The notes beneath the pieces are model-generated. The model did not search any database. It was given only the letters and a program-made list of their open reading frames with translations, and was not told the origin of the DNA. A DNA stretch of 64,000 nucleotides, from the NCBI GenBank assembly GCA_949358305.1, contig OX442321.1:7217605-7281604 (forward strand), given 5' to 3'. Shown here piece after piece: positions 1-11,316 of this stretch. The stretch comes from Strigamia acuminata. Lineage: Eukaryota; Arthropoda; Chilopoda; Geophilomorpha; Linotaeniidae. The translations under genes and the position numbers were made by a program. Position 1 is the first letter of the stretch. Every line of letters starts with the position of its first letter.

Positions 1-289
1 CTACTACCGGTAGTTGCATTCAATAATAAAAATAAGAATTTTAGTGTAAGTGTATTTTAAGTTCGAACATGGGTTTAAACAGGAAATGATGTCATTTTTG
101 TTTTAAAATTGAAGTAAAACACAAAATATTTTAGTTTTTGAATGCAGCTACTGTTTTTAAACTGCTTGTCTCAATCTAACTTCAGTCGCAGAGAGCATGC
201 GCCCTGGCATGTACACAACATTTAAACAACAAAACATTTTTAACTGCAAGTTAAACATCACTTTATGAATGCGTCTACTTTGATTGCAC

Positions 290-770
290 CTGATATTAAA
301 ATTTGAAGTCATAATGTCAAATACACGGCTGCAATAACCACGCATTATCTTTTTATTATTAATTTCTTTAACTCCAAGTTCGGGTAAAACCTAAAGATGG
401 AAGAAATATACACTATAATTTTTAATTATCTCTGCCTAATTAACGATTTGAAAATTCGTCTAGAAATCTGGACAGTTATGCGCAATCCACCGAATTTGTG
501 AAACTTAAAATTCGCGCCGTGCCAGTCCAAATTTCTTAATAACATAAAAATATCTCCACATACGTTAATAACAGTCACTTTGATAGGCTTATCAATAATC
601 GGAATATTCTAAACCAACGTAATATTAAATAAAATGAATAATTTCAGTATTAATTGAAAAAAAAAATGAAAACAACCACTTACCTTGATTCCACAGCACT
701 TACAGGCGAAAATGAGGAAGAAAAGTGTGGTTAAATACATCTTAAATTTAAAACACGAATTTCGACTCAT
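290..770 (-). CDS. Ionotropic receptor gene A, 5' exons only
   Basis: This is the 5' end of an IR gene that continues leftward out of the window. Exon 1 (684-770) encodes 29 residues with a hydrophobic signal peptide (MYLTTLFFLIFAC core) and ends at a GTAAGT donor. A second stretch near 430-545 is open and contains WHGANFKFHKFGGLRIT, resembling the aromatic pre-S1 segment of genes F and G. A third exon (290-390) lies between a TAG acceptor and a GTGCAA donor. It encodes the start of the ligand-binding S1 lobe, with GYCSRVFDIMTSNFNIR matching GYFGQLLSIFHTNYNIR-type segments of the other genes. Transmembrane exons are not visible. The exon 2 borders are approximate. Confidence 0.6.
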
Positions 771-1734
771 AAAAACTCCGAAATGTTAAGATTTCGCGCT
801 CGAACATACACGGTGCGATGTCACCGAGTTTTTGAACTCACTCAGCATATCAACTTTCAGACAAAACCGTCAATACAACCATGAACTAAAATATTTAAAA
901 CTACGTGTGGACTCAACTAGATAAATCACCACAATCACCTCTCTTAACCGCAGTTTTATCTACACGAATCCCGCGACCTATACTTTCTTAATATCGACAC
1001 AAATCCATTTCCACCTCGAATAGCCATTGCGCACGCACCTGCGCACTATTGTCACAGCAAGAGAGTTGTTTGTCAATTTAAAATATAAAAAATAAGAAAA
1101 GATATTCCTACCATGTGAAGTTCTTGAATGGTAAAACCCATAACGTATCGAGCATCGTTTCATGGAGCGAGGACAAAGTAATTTCTGTTTTGATCGTTGT
1201 AAACGAGGAGTTAACGACGAGACGTAAGTTGATGTCCGATCCGACATTTTCTGGAACAGGAATCACGTGGTATGCCGTTATCCCAACTTAACACTAGGAT
1301 ATTACTTATTATTCTAATCCCTCACTAGGTGTCGCTGCACTAAAACTTGGACGTTGGGTTGCAGCAATAGTTTTTACAGATTCGGGGGGGTAAGACATTG
1401 CTTTTATTGTTTTTTAGTGAATAAAATATATATTTACTTTAATCGATTTAAAAAGATTCGATTTTGTCCAAGTTTCGGCTGAATGTCGTAACCCACAGCG
1501 CACTTGAATAGCATCTGGTGTCTTGATGGCAAATTTATACTGCGCATTCCGTTCTGCGCAGATGATTTGCTAATTCCAGTCGTTATTTGGCAGTATTACT
1601 GTAAGCTTGATATTGAATTTGTAATCAAGATATGGGCTTAAACTGTGGATTTGTTTATCGTCGAATCATTGCTAATGACAAAACCAATATTTATCAACCT
1701 TTTAGTCCATTGACTGTACGCGAGTAAATATTTT
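771..1734. other. Upstream region of gene A, no gene seen
   Basis: AT-rich DNA between the start of gene A and a duplicated exon fragment. It should contain the gene A promoter, but I cannot identify a motif with confidence. Short open frames here lack splice context or family resemblance. A 7-G run occurs near 1385. Confidence 0.4.
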
Positions 1735-2065
1735 ATTTTATACCACACTGCAGGTTTTTACCAATTACCATAACTCACATAAAAAAATCACCATAATCAC
1801 TATCGATATTTTTCTGCTTTTTGTCAACACCGAACAAGAAAGGAATTCTTAATAAAATTCAATATTCAACTATAATTAATTCACAATTCGGTTCACAAAT
1901 TACAAAAACCTTTCAATGACATTTCCTCACATAGAGAATTTCCCCCAATCCAAATACTACAGAGATCAAAACACCAAACAAAAACAAAACCACCGGCCCA
2001 ATTATTTGTCGAATAGAAGTAAAATGGAGAAATTTCCCTTCCAAACAGTTCGTTGAAACCACTAT
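1735..2065 (-). pseudogene. Truncated duplicate of the gene C last exon and 3' flank
   Basis: About 330 bp is nearly identical to 5615-5955, the 3' flank and last (M4) exon of gene C. It includes the same run from 'taccacactgcaggttttta' through the GPVVLFLFGVLIS membrane segment. The match stops abruptly at 2063-2065, where the 3' flank of gene B begins. No upstream exons accompany it, so it is a non-functional exon duplicate sitting just 3' of gene B. The few differences are short indels and substitutions, implying a recent copy or gene conversion. Confidence 0.75.
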
Positions 2066-2099
2066 GTGGAAATTAAATTGATGTTTACAAAATGTGCTT

Positions 2100-4344
2100 T
2101 TAAAATCTAGCTATTAATAACTCCAGCAACCAAAGTATGACTGACAACAGCATTCCACAAGCAAACAGGACGACTGGACCACGTATCAGACCAAACGAAA
2201 TTGGATAGAATAAATTATCCTCGCCGCAGTCTTGCCGTGTGTTTAAGTAATGATGAGACAACAGGTGTAATAATCCACATTCCTTCAACTGTATGAGTCT
2301 GCCATGTTCATAAAAAAAATTAATTATTACGGAGTAATTAAAAGTCTGGTTTTTAGTTACTTTTGATTGAAAAACTCCTTGTAGGCAAAATGTTTTGAAA
2401 AAGCCAGTGGTACAAATATTCTCTCCATGGGCTTTTCGGTAACTGTTAAGCTACAGTTAGTCACTAACAGCTCTGGTAAAAGAAATCCAGCTTTTTGCTC
2501 GAATACTGCGTCAATTCCTTCCTTCGCATTTTTTACTTTCAGATATAATTTATTGGGAAATAATCTCTGTTATGAATTAAATAAAGCATGTGTTCACCGT
2601 TATTATGATTTATTGTTTTCAGTTAGACAAAACCTTAAAGAGAGATTCAGCCACACTACTCTCTAAAACGACAGGTAAATAATCTGTATCGTGAACCATT
2701 TCCTCAAGTGAGTGGAATGGAGTTTTAATATTGGTCGTTGCAAACAAAGCAGTCAACAGTGAAGTGTAAACAGATAAAAGCACTGTTGACAAGGTCAGAA
2801 AAAGAACGAGACAAAATTTCAAAGAATGCAATGATGGGAATGATAAACTGCCTGAAACAAACATTAATAATGAATTCAATTAATTGCCTTCTAAGAAATG
2901 TCAATTGTACGTACCTACTACGACAATTGGCCACCAGAGGAGAATCTCATTGATAAAACCTACTACACTTATTGAAAATGAATTTAAACTTGTCGACTTT
3001 TCCATTAAAATTAGAAAAATGGTCATCAAATTGACAGCGAATATGCTTAGCCACACATTCGTGCTGAATGCTTTCGAGAAGTTAGTCAGAGACCATTCAC
3101 GGTAATCCAATTTTCGATACGCAATTTTAAAGTTTACTTCGTACATTGAAAGCGAGAACTCAACATAGTCTCTCCCCTTTCGAGTAAGAGGTAGAAAAGT
3201 GGAAATATCGGCTGTCTAAAAAGAAATTAAATTATTTGATTTATAGCTTATCAGCAAATATTATTTTTGTAGAATCAAGGTATTATTAGCATATAGGCTT
3301 ATAAGCAATACTTACTCCATGTACAATTTCACCCATCAATCCATTCCATTTTCCATCTCGAATTTCACCAAAAACCATCCCTTTGATTTCAGTCAACTTA
3401 AAGCTAATTTTGAAAATAAAGTTCAAACAAAATTCCATTACTTTGTGATCATTACCTAATATTATAATTTGTATGAAAGATGGATAACAGATGTCCAAAA
3501 TAACCATCCATTATTAAAGAATTGTTTTCCTCTCTGAAGATAACATATGGCTGAAGCTGCAGATTATATGTTGAAATAAAATTTTTAAAAAAGGCAAAGA
3601 AGAAATAAATATAGATTTTGCAGAATCAGAATTCACTATACGCTTGGTTCATCTACTCACGCGTTGGTCCATTTTAATTGCTTGTAAAAATGGCTGTGAA
3701 CAAACTCATTGAACACAGTGCATCTAACTTATTTGTTTATGTATAGAAAAGTCAACGACATATCAAAATGAAACATAGCGATTGGTTCAATTTAAAGTTA
3801 TAAATTTTACAAAATCAACCTTAGCATGAGAAAGTGCATACCGTAAATCCTGTTACTTCAATTGGTGTATTACTCGTGTTAAATAAATTCCTTGACGGAA
3901 TCTTTAATTTCATAAAATGTAAAACTCGTTAGAATGGAAATTTTGTTTTTAAAGACTCGTGCAACTGTGACAATTTTGTTTTCAATTAAAACACACATTA
4001 AAAACATTGTTTGGAGTTCGTGGAGGTAATAACCAGTGAATAAAAGATGAAAATAAAAGGGTTTATTGTGTATTGTTTTTTGTAGATTTTAAAAGAAGCC
4101 AAAATTGGCTCTGAATGCACATCTTGACGGCGTACATACTCACTTTTAAAGTATTTTTTGAAAAGATACCTAAATAAAAATTAAAATAATTTTAGATTTA
4201 AGCATTTAAGCATTTAAGCATTGTGCAAAAAACATCACCAGTTTGCAGCGGAGAAATACCAACGGTAATTTTCGAACTCAGCTGAGTCAAATTCGTTGCG
4301 GCTGAAAAGCTTATACAGCTTACTGAGAAGAATAAAGAACGCAT
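2100..4344 (-). CDS. Divergent ionotropic receptor (IR) B, nine exons, 434 aa
   Basis: IRs are ligand-gated cation channels in the dendritic membrane of chemosensory neurons and normally work with broadly expressed co-receptors. Exons (minus strand, in order): 4239-4344 signal peptide (MRSLFFSVSCISFSA) and start of the mature protein; 4144-4169 (26 bp); 3842-3901; 3456-3556 and 3316-3403, the S1 lobe with KWNGLMGEIVHG, matching the WNG.(M/I)GE motif of iGluR S1; 2915-3215, end of S1 (a TRKGRDYVEFS segment that may hold the ligand-contacting arginine), M1 (VWLSIFAVNLMTIFLIL) and pore WWPIVVVG; 2634-2851, M3 (LLSVYTSLLTALFAT, equivalent of SYTANLAAFL) and start of S2; 2361-2566, S2; 2100-2298, M4 and stop. 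All borders follow GT/AG and the phases add up to 1,305 nt with no internal stop. There is no large amino-terminal domain. The ligand cannot be read from sequence. Confidence 0.88.
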
Positions 4345-5614
4345 AAAAATGGCTCTTAGCCCACTTACTCAACTCACTTACATAGAATTGCATACAAATG
4401 CAACATCTTCGAAATCAAACAGGAGAGTTAAACTACAATTAGAAAACGAGCATATTTTTAAATGGTAATATCAATCTTATTTCATTGTAACAATTTACAC
4501 AGCATCCACAAAGCCAATTACTGCCAATAAGTCAATAGAACACAACGAACAAATAAAAAAAATGCCATGTCCGCTGCCCTGCTTATCTTTAGGTCATTTT
4601 GTATGACGCTGTTAAATCAGCGCCCCCTATGTTTTTTAGTGAGTAAACGCTATTCTAATTTTTACCTTATGATTGACTAGACTCCATCTTTCATATTCGT
4701 ACACCTTCATGAATCATTTAGTAGATACACACTAAATTGGCGACGAGGATGCGATAGAATTTCATCGGAAGATTTCAAGGAAGATTTTAAGCAAGTTACA
4801 GTATGTGTTTTTTTTGTTGCCTTTTTTGGAACGTTTTCGTGAATTGTTTTCAGCCTGACCACCACCAGATAAACAGAGCATAAGAACGCATCCTTTTCTG
4901 ATTCAGATCTTCCAAAACTTACCTAAAAATACGTAGAAATGCATCCTACAACTGAGAAACAAATAAATCAACGAACAACACAAATTGACAATAAGACTTT
5001 ACACAAATTTTGACCGACTTAACGAAGAGAAACTTCCGTAATTTACCTTGGAAATCCAATGTTGTTAGATTGTAAATTTGTAGTCTGAGTTAAAACAAAT
5101 TAATATTCAAACACAATTGGCAAGTGACACATTAACGAGCACAAGAAAGACGGATTGACTTACCGATGAGCAAGTCTTGAATCGAACTGAAACATTTACT
5201 CCGCGCGATATCAGTAATGATTAAACTATTTAATATGAATTACGCTTAGCATCAACTCCGAGCTGATTTATTATACAGTAATTTCCACTCTCATGGATGA
5301 TTAAAGGTTTTATATCCTCCGAAAACATAAATTAAAATAGAATGACACGCAATTCTTGACTGCCTGCACGCTTCTAGAGCTCACTGCATTAGATAGACAT
5401 AAATTTGAGAGAATGCTTGCTATCAAAATTTGTTATCTCCATATCGAGAAAATTCCAATTACCATCATCTTTTAAATAGTCTGCACTGATGTTGTAAAAA
5501 CACCAGTGCAGCTAACATTTTATTCATTCAATCTACTGACATTTTCTGCAAATAAATTTTGATTTTTTTTCATTTCGAGAACGAGAAGCATTTTGACTTG
5601 ACTATTTTAATTTT
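4345..5614 (-). pseudogene. Gene B upstream region and a ghost IR promoter plus first exon
   Basis: The block 4860-5480 matches 34040-34560 and 38085-38800 and partly 30420-30800 and 31370-31800, which are the 5' flanks of the F/G subfamily. At 4891 an ATG opens a short signal-peptide-like frame (MRSYALFIWWWSG) that ends at a stop, and no later exons follow. This is a promoter plus first exon of a lost IR copy. About 4738-4760 reads 'aaattggcgacgaggatg', recurring near 37940, which resembles the primer-binding-site edge of an LTR element, but no LTR could be delimited. The stretch 4345-4500 is the conserved 5' flank of gene B. Confidence 0.5.
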
Positions 5615-5794
5615 ATTTTATACCACACTGCAGGTTTTTACCAATTACCATAACTCACATAAAAAAAAATCACCATAATCACTATCGATATTTTTCTGCT
5701 TTTTGTCAACACCGAACAAGAAAGGAATTCTTAATAAAATTCAATATTCAACTATAATTAATTCACAATTCGGTTCACAAATCACAAAAACCTT

Positions 5795-7995
5795 TCAATG
5801 ACATTTCCATAACCTCACATAGAGAATTTCCCCCAATCCAAATGCTACAGAGATCAAAACACCAAACAAAAACAAAACCACCGGCCCAATTATTTGTCGA
5901 AAAGAAGTAAAATGGAGAGATTTCCCTTCCAAACAGTTCATTGAAACCACTATGTGGCGCTTGTGCACAGCTGATAGAATGCCATGTTCCCTCAACTCCA
6001 AAATCCTGTAAACAGAAATACATCTAATGAGACAACAACTCAAAAATTAAAAAGAAACAATTACTTTGTCCTAAAAAATTCCATATGTGGAAATTTGTTC
6101 TGATAAGCAAGTGTTATTGTTTCACTGTATGCATATTTGGGTGCAGTACTAAAACTACAATTATCATTGATCAATGATGCAGCAATTTCTAATGACATTA
6201 TGAAGCCGGCTTTCTTCCTGACTACATTGCCAATTCCTTCCATTGCGTTGTTAACTTCCAAAAACGGTTGATTTTTAAATGATTTCTATTGTTTCCAAAA
6301 AAAATTAAACAATACAAATTTTAATAGTTTTTTTTATCACCCTAAATGGCAATAATACCTCAAAGAAATCTTGTATTGTTGATCCACTCAGAATTATTGG
6401 CAAATAATCAGTTTCATAAACCATATCCTCTAAAGAAAGAAATGGAATCTTCATTTTGCTCGTTGCAAACAATGCAGTCAACAGTGAAGTGTAGCTGGAC
6501 AAGATCAACAATGAAAACAAGAGGTAAATCCCCAGACAAAATTTGATGGAATTCAATGATGAAACACACAGTTTACCTAAACAAAAATACAACAAATGTT
6601 ATTCCAATTAAAAAGGAAAAAATCTACAAAAAGGTACATTACTTATTGGAATTTTACTCTGCAAAACAATTGGCCAACAAAGCAATATCTCATTGCTAAA
6701 ACCTGAAGCAAAATTTTGAAAGGGTTGTCTTGTGAAAACATAGTTTGAGTAAAAGCTGGCTAAAATGATTATCAAACTTATGGCAGCAAGACAAAGCCAA
6801 ATGGTTTGATTGAATGGTTTCAAGAAGGAAACATAATCCCAATCATGATAATCTAACTTCAGATGAATAATTTCCATCCGCACTGAATATAATGCTGGAG
6901 AAAATGCTAAATAATCTCTCCTTGTCCTACTCATGGTCACACAAGGTGCAATATCAGCTACCTAAAACAATACAAGCTTAATCTGCAAACACTTTCAAGT
7001 TAGCTATATTGTAGCATGAATCAAGGATAACATGGACACGTAGCCACATGTTTAGTGCGTTTTGCCACCGATGGCGCTATACATAATATACAGTATCATC
7101 GCTATAACTGCACGCTGATCACTCGCCTGCAGCACAAGGCACTTGGTGCAGCTCTGACGTCTTTCGCGCACCACTGTATTCTGGGATGACAACAGGTAAC
7201 AAACATGTTTAGTTGGCAACCAATGCATGAAACGTGATTGCTGCCATCCAATCAGGGCATGGAACAACGAATCAATAGGAAATAACACACAGAGAGGTGT
7301 CCATGTTATCCTTGGTTCATGATTATAGTCATAGTTGGCCATTACTCCATAGATAACATCACCAATCATACCGGTCCACTTCATATTGTCATCAAGAATA
7401 CCAAAAGTCATGTCTTTGTTTGAAAACAACTCAAAACTAACATTAAAATATGCATTAAAAATGGAAAATAATTCGCCACAATAACCCTCCATTGTTAGTG
7501 AATTGTTTCTGCGGACTTGTACAATACGGGGTGGTAGCTACAATAATAACAATATTATAGAGTTAAAAAAATAATGCAGAGCTAAAACAATATTGCCAAG
7601 TATACATACATGAATGGATGTTATTTTTATAAAACGAGAAATTTTCTTTTCACTTATTATTTCTTTATGTTTTTCTCTACAGTTGCAACTAAGTCTGACA
7701 AGGTTTAGGCTTATGTTTGCTTGTTCAATATCACGGTCCAAAATCCATTTGTAACCTAAATACTGTAATAACAAGCGGATATATTCAACTAAGCAATTTT
7801 CCCGTAATTCATACTCACCATTAACCCATTTTCAACCAAAACATCTGTAATTAAACACTTATAACTAAACGATAAATTCATAACTAAACATTCACAAATT
7901 ACTTTTGTTGGAGGCAGACATAAAGATACTAATTCTGGGACAAGTTGTTGATCTAAAATTACGTGAAGAAGAAGAAACATCATGGTCAGATCCAT
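5795..7995 (-). CDS. Divergent ionotropic receptor C
   Basis: An IR more distant from gene B. Exon 1 near 7800-7995 starts MDLTMMFLLLHVILDQQLV, a signal peptide, and ends at a GTGAGT donor. The next exon (about 7610-7774) encodes LLQYLGYKWILDRDIEQ, a longer pre-S1 region than in gene B. S1 follows (about 7340-7495: EGYCGELFSIFNAYFNV, KWTGMIGDVIYG, donor GTAATG). M1/pore is at about 6645-6962 (TIWLCLAAISLIIILASF, SNEILLCWPIVLQS), M3/S2 at about 6347-6580 (LLILSSYTSLLTALFAT), S2 at about 6061-6262 and M4 at 5795-6008 (GPVVLFLFGVLISVAFGLGE) with a TGA stop at 5795-5797. A MITE (7015-7321) occupies the intron between the S1 and M1 exons. No frameshift was noticed. Several exon borders are approximate. 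Confidence 0.8.
7015..7321. mobile_element. MITE with 25 bp terminal inverted repeats in a gene C intron
   Basis: The ends are inverted copies of CATGAAYCAAGGATAACATGGACAC (7015-7039 and 7297-7321), differing at one position. The 307 bp interior has no coding potential of its own; the open frame crossing it is the S1 exon reading on into the intron. No clear target duplication is visible, so I cannot assign a superfamily. It lies about 20 bp from the S1 exon donor. Confidence 0.7.
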
Positions 7996-8643
7996 TTGCT
8001 GCTGCCACTGTAAAACTGAATATTCATGTCTGTTTTCTTATTTTCTCATAAGTTATCCAACTTACTTATAAGGAACATAAATACAAGTAAAATCATGACC
8101 AATTCAGTAGTGCTGCTTGTTCAAACAGCAAAACAGACTCTGATGTGTAATTGCACTTGACTCCTTTTACCTGCAATACTAAATATAGATTTTACTACTA
8201 TTAGTAGAATAAGAAAACGATTATGATATTATCACAATGTCAAGAACATTTCATTACCATGTCACATCGTTAACTGAAGGAAATTATACTCATATTGACT
8301 GCTATAAATGGCAAGCCATTTATTTCTCTTGACTTTCTCGGTAACCATTACCAAACTTGTGTATGAATAAATAATCATCTGCTTCCGGAATCTCAACTCT
8401 GACATTTTTTGTCAACATATTTTATAGATTTTAATTGTTAAACACAAATTACTCTTGAAAATAATTTACACACAAAAAAATTGAAAATGTCTCATTAAAC
8501 CTTTAAAGTGATTCCAGAATCAGGATCACAACAATGTTAATCCAGTCATCTTGAACAGTGATCACACTAATGATTAAGATTAAATTGTGCATTAAATGTA
8601 CCAACCAAATCAATATTCCTTGTCACTTAATTACATTATATCA
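7996..8643. other. Intergenic, IR-flank-like sequence
   Basis: AT-rich. The part 8390-8640 is related to 11640-11800, the 3' flank of gene E, consistent with duplication of a gene E-type unit that leaves the orphan M4 exon just to the right. The part 7996-8200 should include the promoter of gene C. No other gene seen. Confidence 0.45.
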
Positions 8644-8838
8644 TTATTTAATACATTTATCAATAATGAACTCGCATATCCCAAAAAGTAGAGATATTAA
8701 AATTGCACTCATTAAAAGTACGCAAGGTCCAATTACTTGAGCAAATGAAATAGGATTGAATTGTTTTTCCAAACAGCTGTCCAAACCGGGGAAGAAATGT
8801 TGAAATTCAATAGATAAGATTCCACATTGCTTTAGCAA
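8644..8838 (-). pseudogene. Orphan IR M4 exon (gene D fragment)
   Basis: The frame encodes an S2 end and M4 helix (GPCVLLMSAILISLLFGICEFIID) closely related to the last exon of gene E at 11802-12003, and the 3' flanks also match. No S2, M3 or M1 exon lies upstream before the tRNA-like element and gene E, so the rest of the copy was lost or never duplicated. Confidence 0.75.
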
Positions 8839-8993
8839 TAAAATTCTGTTTTAGAAAATCATTAATTGACTAAATTTCTTTGTCTGAAAGTCAGAATGGC
8901 AAACAATGGTTAATTTTAATTTTTTAACAAATATAAAATAACAAACATTAACTTTACTGCTAAAAATAAATAAAAAATAAAAGTAAAAATTTT

Positions 8994-9065
8994 CACAGAC
9001 AACAGGATTTGAACCTGTGTAAAAAGATTCCTGATTCATTGCCTTAACCACTGGGCCACCACTAC
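8994..9065 (-). repeat. tRNA-Ser-like pseudogene or tRNA-derived SINE head
   Basis: Read on the minus strand, the 72 nt contain an A box (TGGCCCAGTGG) and a B box (GGTTCAAATCC) at normal spacing, and the body resembles tRNA-Ser (GTGGCC.AGTGGTTAAGGC). The acceptor arms (GTAGTGG and TGTCTGTG) pair poorly and the anticodon region is degenerate, so a working tRNA is unlikely. The sequence 3' of it is A/T-rich, as in SINE tails. Boundaries of any larger SINE are not clear. Confidence 0.55.
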
Positions 9066-9363
9066 ACACTATTGCTGCCTTCATGCAGGCAGTCATGTTG
9101 GTGAACAAAGTTGTGATGTCATATGTCATGTGATATCAAATTACCTGGGTTCCAGAGTAAGGTTTGAACAGGCTAATCACCAAGTGTAGTGCTAAACTTG
9201 ACCTTTTTACTCAAAAAATCAAAAAATAGTGTTTCAACACACAGTAAAGAATTCTGTGTGTTGTAACTGTTTGTAACAATGTGAGAGAGCGTTGCATTTA
9301 AATATAAGAAATAAACATTGCTCAGGTCATGTGAATACTTTATTTAACAATAATTTTAACAAT

Positions 9364-9462
9364 TGTGAGGGACACACTCCTGCGGTCTCCTTGTCAGCTC
9401 CCTCCTTCCCTATACTGGGTCATACCAGTCTGTGTGGCAGTGACGCAGGTCATCCTTGGGCG
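9364..9462 (+). repeat. Fragment related to the LTR at 53100
   Basis: The run 'cagctccctccttccctatactgggtcatacca' and the following 'tgtgtggcagtgacgc.ggtcatccttggg' match 53580-53690 in the same orientation. It is only a fragment: its right side is cut by the hAT-like element at 9463. No target duplication was found. Confidence 0.45.
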
Positions 9463-9646
9463 CAGGGCTGGTGCAAAGGGTGAGGCGATGAGGCGGTCGC
9501 CTCAGGTGGCATATTTCCAGGGGCGGCGTCTTTGGGCGCACAATCCAATTTCTTTCCATCAAGAAAAAAATTTTTTTTACTGTTCAAAAGGGCGGCATAT
9601 GCATTGCTCGCCTCAGGTGGAAATATGTGCACCTGCACCGGCCCTG
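9463..9646. mobile_element. hAT-like MITE
   Basis: The 184 bp segment is bounded by CAGGGCTGGTGCA and its near-perfect inverse TGCACCGGCCCTG, typical of hAT-superfamily MITE termini. Inside are two copies of 'cgcctcaggtgg'. The flanking 8 bp (cttgggcg and atacagtc) do not match, so the expected target duplication is missing or one end has been altered. Confidence 0.6.
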
Positions 9647-10124
9647 ATACAGTCTGTTTGATTCTCGTAAAATCCAACTCAAATCCCAAAAACAACTCAA
9701 AGACTGTGTGTTTTTTAATTCTAGCTTGTCCAAATGATGCCTCATTTTCCGTGTTATTATTTTCTCCTGACAGGTTTCTTCTAAATCGAATTTATAATTT
9801 TGATTTGTAAGTGTAAACACATAAAATATTAATGTTAAGTTATAAAAACTGCAACAGCCACACAGAAGCAACAGTAGTATATCTATATTTCAGTAAACTT
9901 TTTGGCAGTTGGAATCTATGTTCCCACAACATAGAGTATCTCATAATTCTGGGATCACAAACCAATACTCACAGCAAATACAAACAACAACAAAACTTCA
10001 CTCTCAACTCACACTACCACATCTAAATAAACACACCAAACATTCCTTTATCACACTCTGGATGTACCCATAGTTCTAAGTTTCAGCACGGTATAGACTG
10101 TGTCCCTTTGCAATTGCTACATCT
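9647..10124. other. No gene recognised
   Basis: AT-rich spacer between two transposon fragments. The longest open frames (60-95 codons, both strands) overlap each other and show no recognisable motif. I see nothing else here. Confidence 0.4.
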
Positions 10125-10668
10125 TGTGACCGCTTGGCCACCCGAGTGCGATCTGCGACCCTACCACACTCCGCCCAATAGCCACAAGGTCACCCCTCCT
10201 CACGGAGTTGGATTACCCAGTACAGAGAAGGAGGGTGCTGAGTGGTGCAGGGAGAGAACAGAGCGCTTGGTCACAACTGAGACAAACATGTGAAGTGAAG
10301 TCCTGAACCCACCAAGAGCAGTCGTGCTCTGTGCTGACTTTGCTCTCCTACCTATTCACCACTGCGACGCTCAGTGGTGAGATGTCGGATCCACCACAGC
10401 CTCCATAAGCGGTTGCATGGGCTGTAGAGGTGAGTACAGCAGAATAGTTATGTCCAACCGGCCATGTCATTCATGGGGATTCCTCCCTGTGTGTGACAGG
10501 TCAGTTGCTGGTGTGGCATGCCTTCGCCAACACATCGGTAGACTGGAGACTCCAATTCCTAGACAACGATTAAAAGACAACAAACCCAACAATCTGGGAG
10601 TCCTTATCATATTTTATGTGAGAATGCGTCCCACCCCAGGTTACCATGCGTAAGACCATACCGTCACA
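10125..10668 (-). mobile_element. Solo LTR of the 46 kb/53 kb family
   Basis: On the minus strand it begins TGTGACGGTATGG and ends GGTCACA, inverted TGTGAC/GTCACA termini. It aligns through most of its length with the solo LTRs at 45987 and 53100, sharing the 'aaggcc.ttaat.' region and the repeated 'agtgacg..ggtcacc' segment. The flanking four bases are atct and atat, one mismatch, so the target duplication is imperfect. No internal region is attached. Confidence 0.7.
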
Positions 10669-10732
10669 ATATTTTATTTTTGGAATTAGGGGCCCATGAA
10701 ATTCAGAGTCCTAAGGGGGCACCTCTTGTGCC

Positions 10733-11305
10733 GGCCAGCACCAAATTTGCGCGACCCAAATTTGCGCCGTCTTTATTTTGGCTCAAATTTGCGCCGGCCC
10801 AAATTTGCGCGATTCAAATTTGCGCCGACCCAAATTTGCGCCGACCCAAATTTGCGCCGACCCAAATTTGCGCAACATACGTCACGACTGACCGCCAGGG
10901 CGCGCCTTGGGATACCCTCAACCCCCTTTGCGGGGTTTCTTCATTTCGTCGCCCTTCATTTAGTTGCCCTTTATTTAATTTCCGACCAATACTCAATGGA
11001 AGGAGAATTGCTTAAAAAAAGTGGTAAGGTTAGGTTCGCGGGGGGTCAAGGGGGGGCGCTAGCCCCTCCTTGTTAGGCATTCTTAGGAATACGAGAGGCG
11101 GACTCAGCCTAACAGCGGCGGCGACGAAATGTTCTGCGCATGCGTCGCGCTAATTTGACCACGCGCAAATTTGGGTCGGCGCAAATTTGGGTCGGCGCAA
11201 ATTTGAATCGCGCAAATTTGGTTTGCGCAAATTTGGGTCGGTGCAAATTTGAATCGCGCAAATACGGGTCGCGCAAATTTGATTTGCGCTAATCTGAACC
11301 CTGCC
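10733..11305. mobile_element. Foldback-type element with repeated subterminal 16-mers
   Basis: Both arms consist of tandem copies of a roughly 16 bp unit (GACCCAAATTTGCGCC and variants): about eight copies in one direction (10740-10875) and about nine in the opposite direction (11155-11300). The outer ends (GGCCAGCACCAAATTTGCGC, and GGCAGGGTTCAGATTAGCGC on the other strand) are related. An 11 bp direct repeat, cctcttgtgcc, flanks it at 10722-10732 and 11306-11316 and is the likely target duplication. The 280 bp core is GC-richer and has no convincing ORF. This matches the architecture of Foldback (FB-like) elements. Confidence 0.75.
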
Positions 11306-11316
11306 CCTCTTGTGCC

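Noticed and set aside
8994-9065. Functional tRNA-Ser gene
   Set aside because: A and B boxes are good, but the acceptor stem does not pair and the anticodon arm is degenerate.
9364-10668. A single complete LTR element spanning this interval
   Set aside because: The left fragment and the LTR at 10125-10668 are in opposite orientation, and no primer site, polypurine tract or coding region lies between them.
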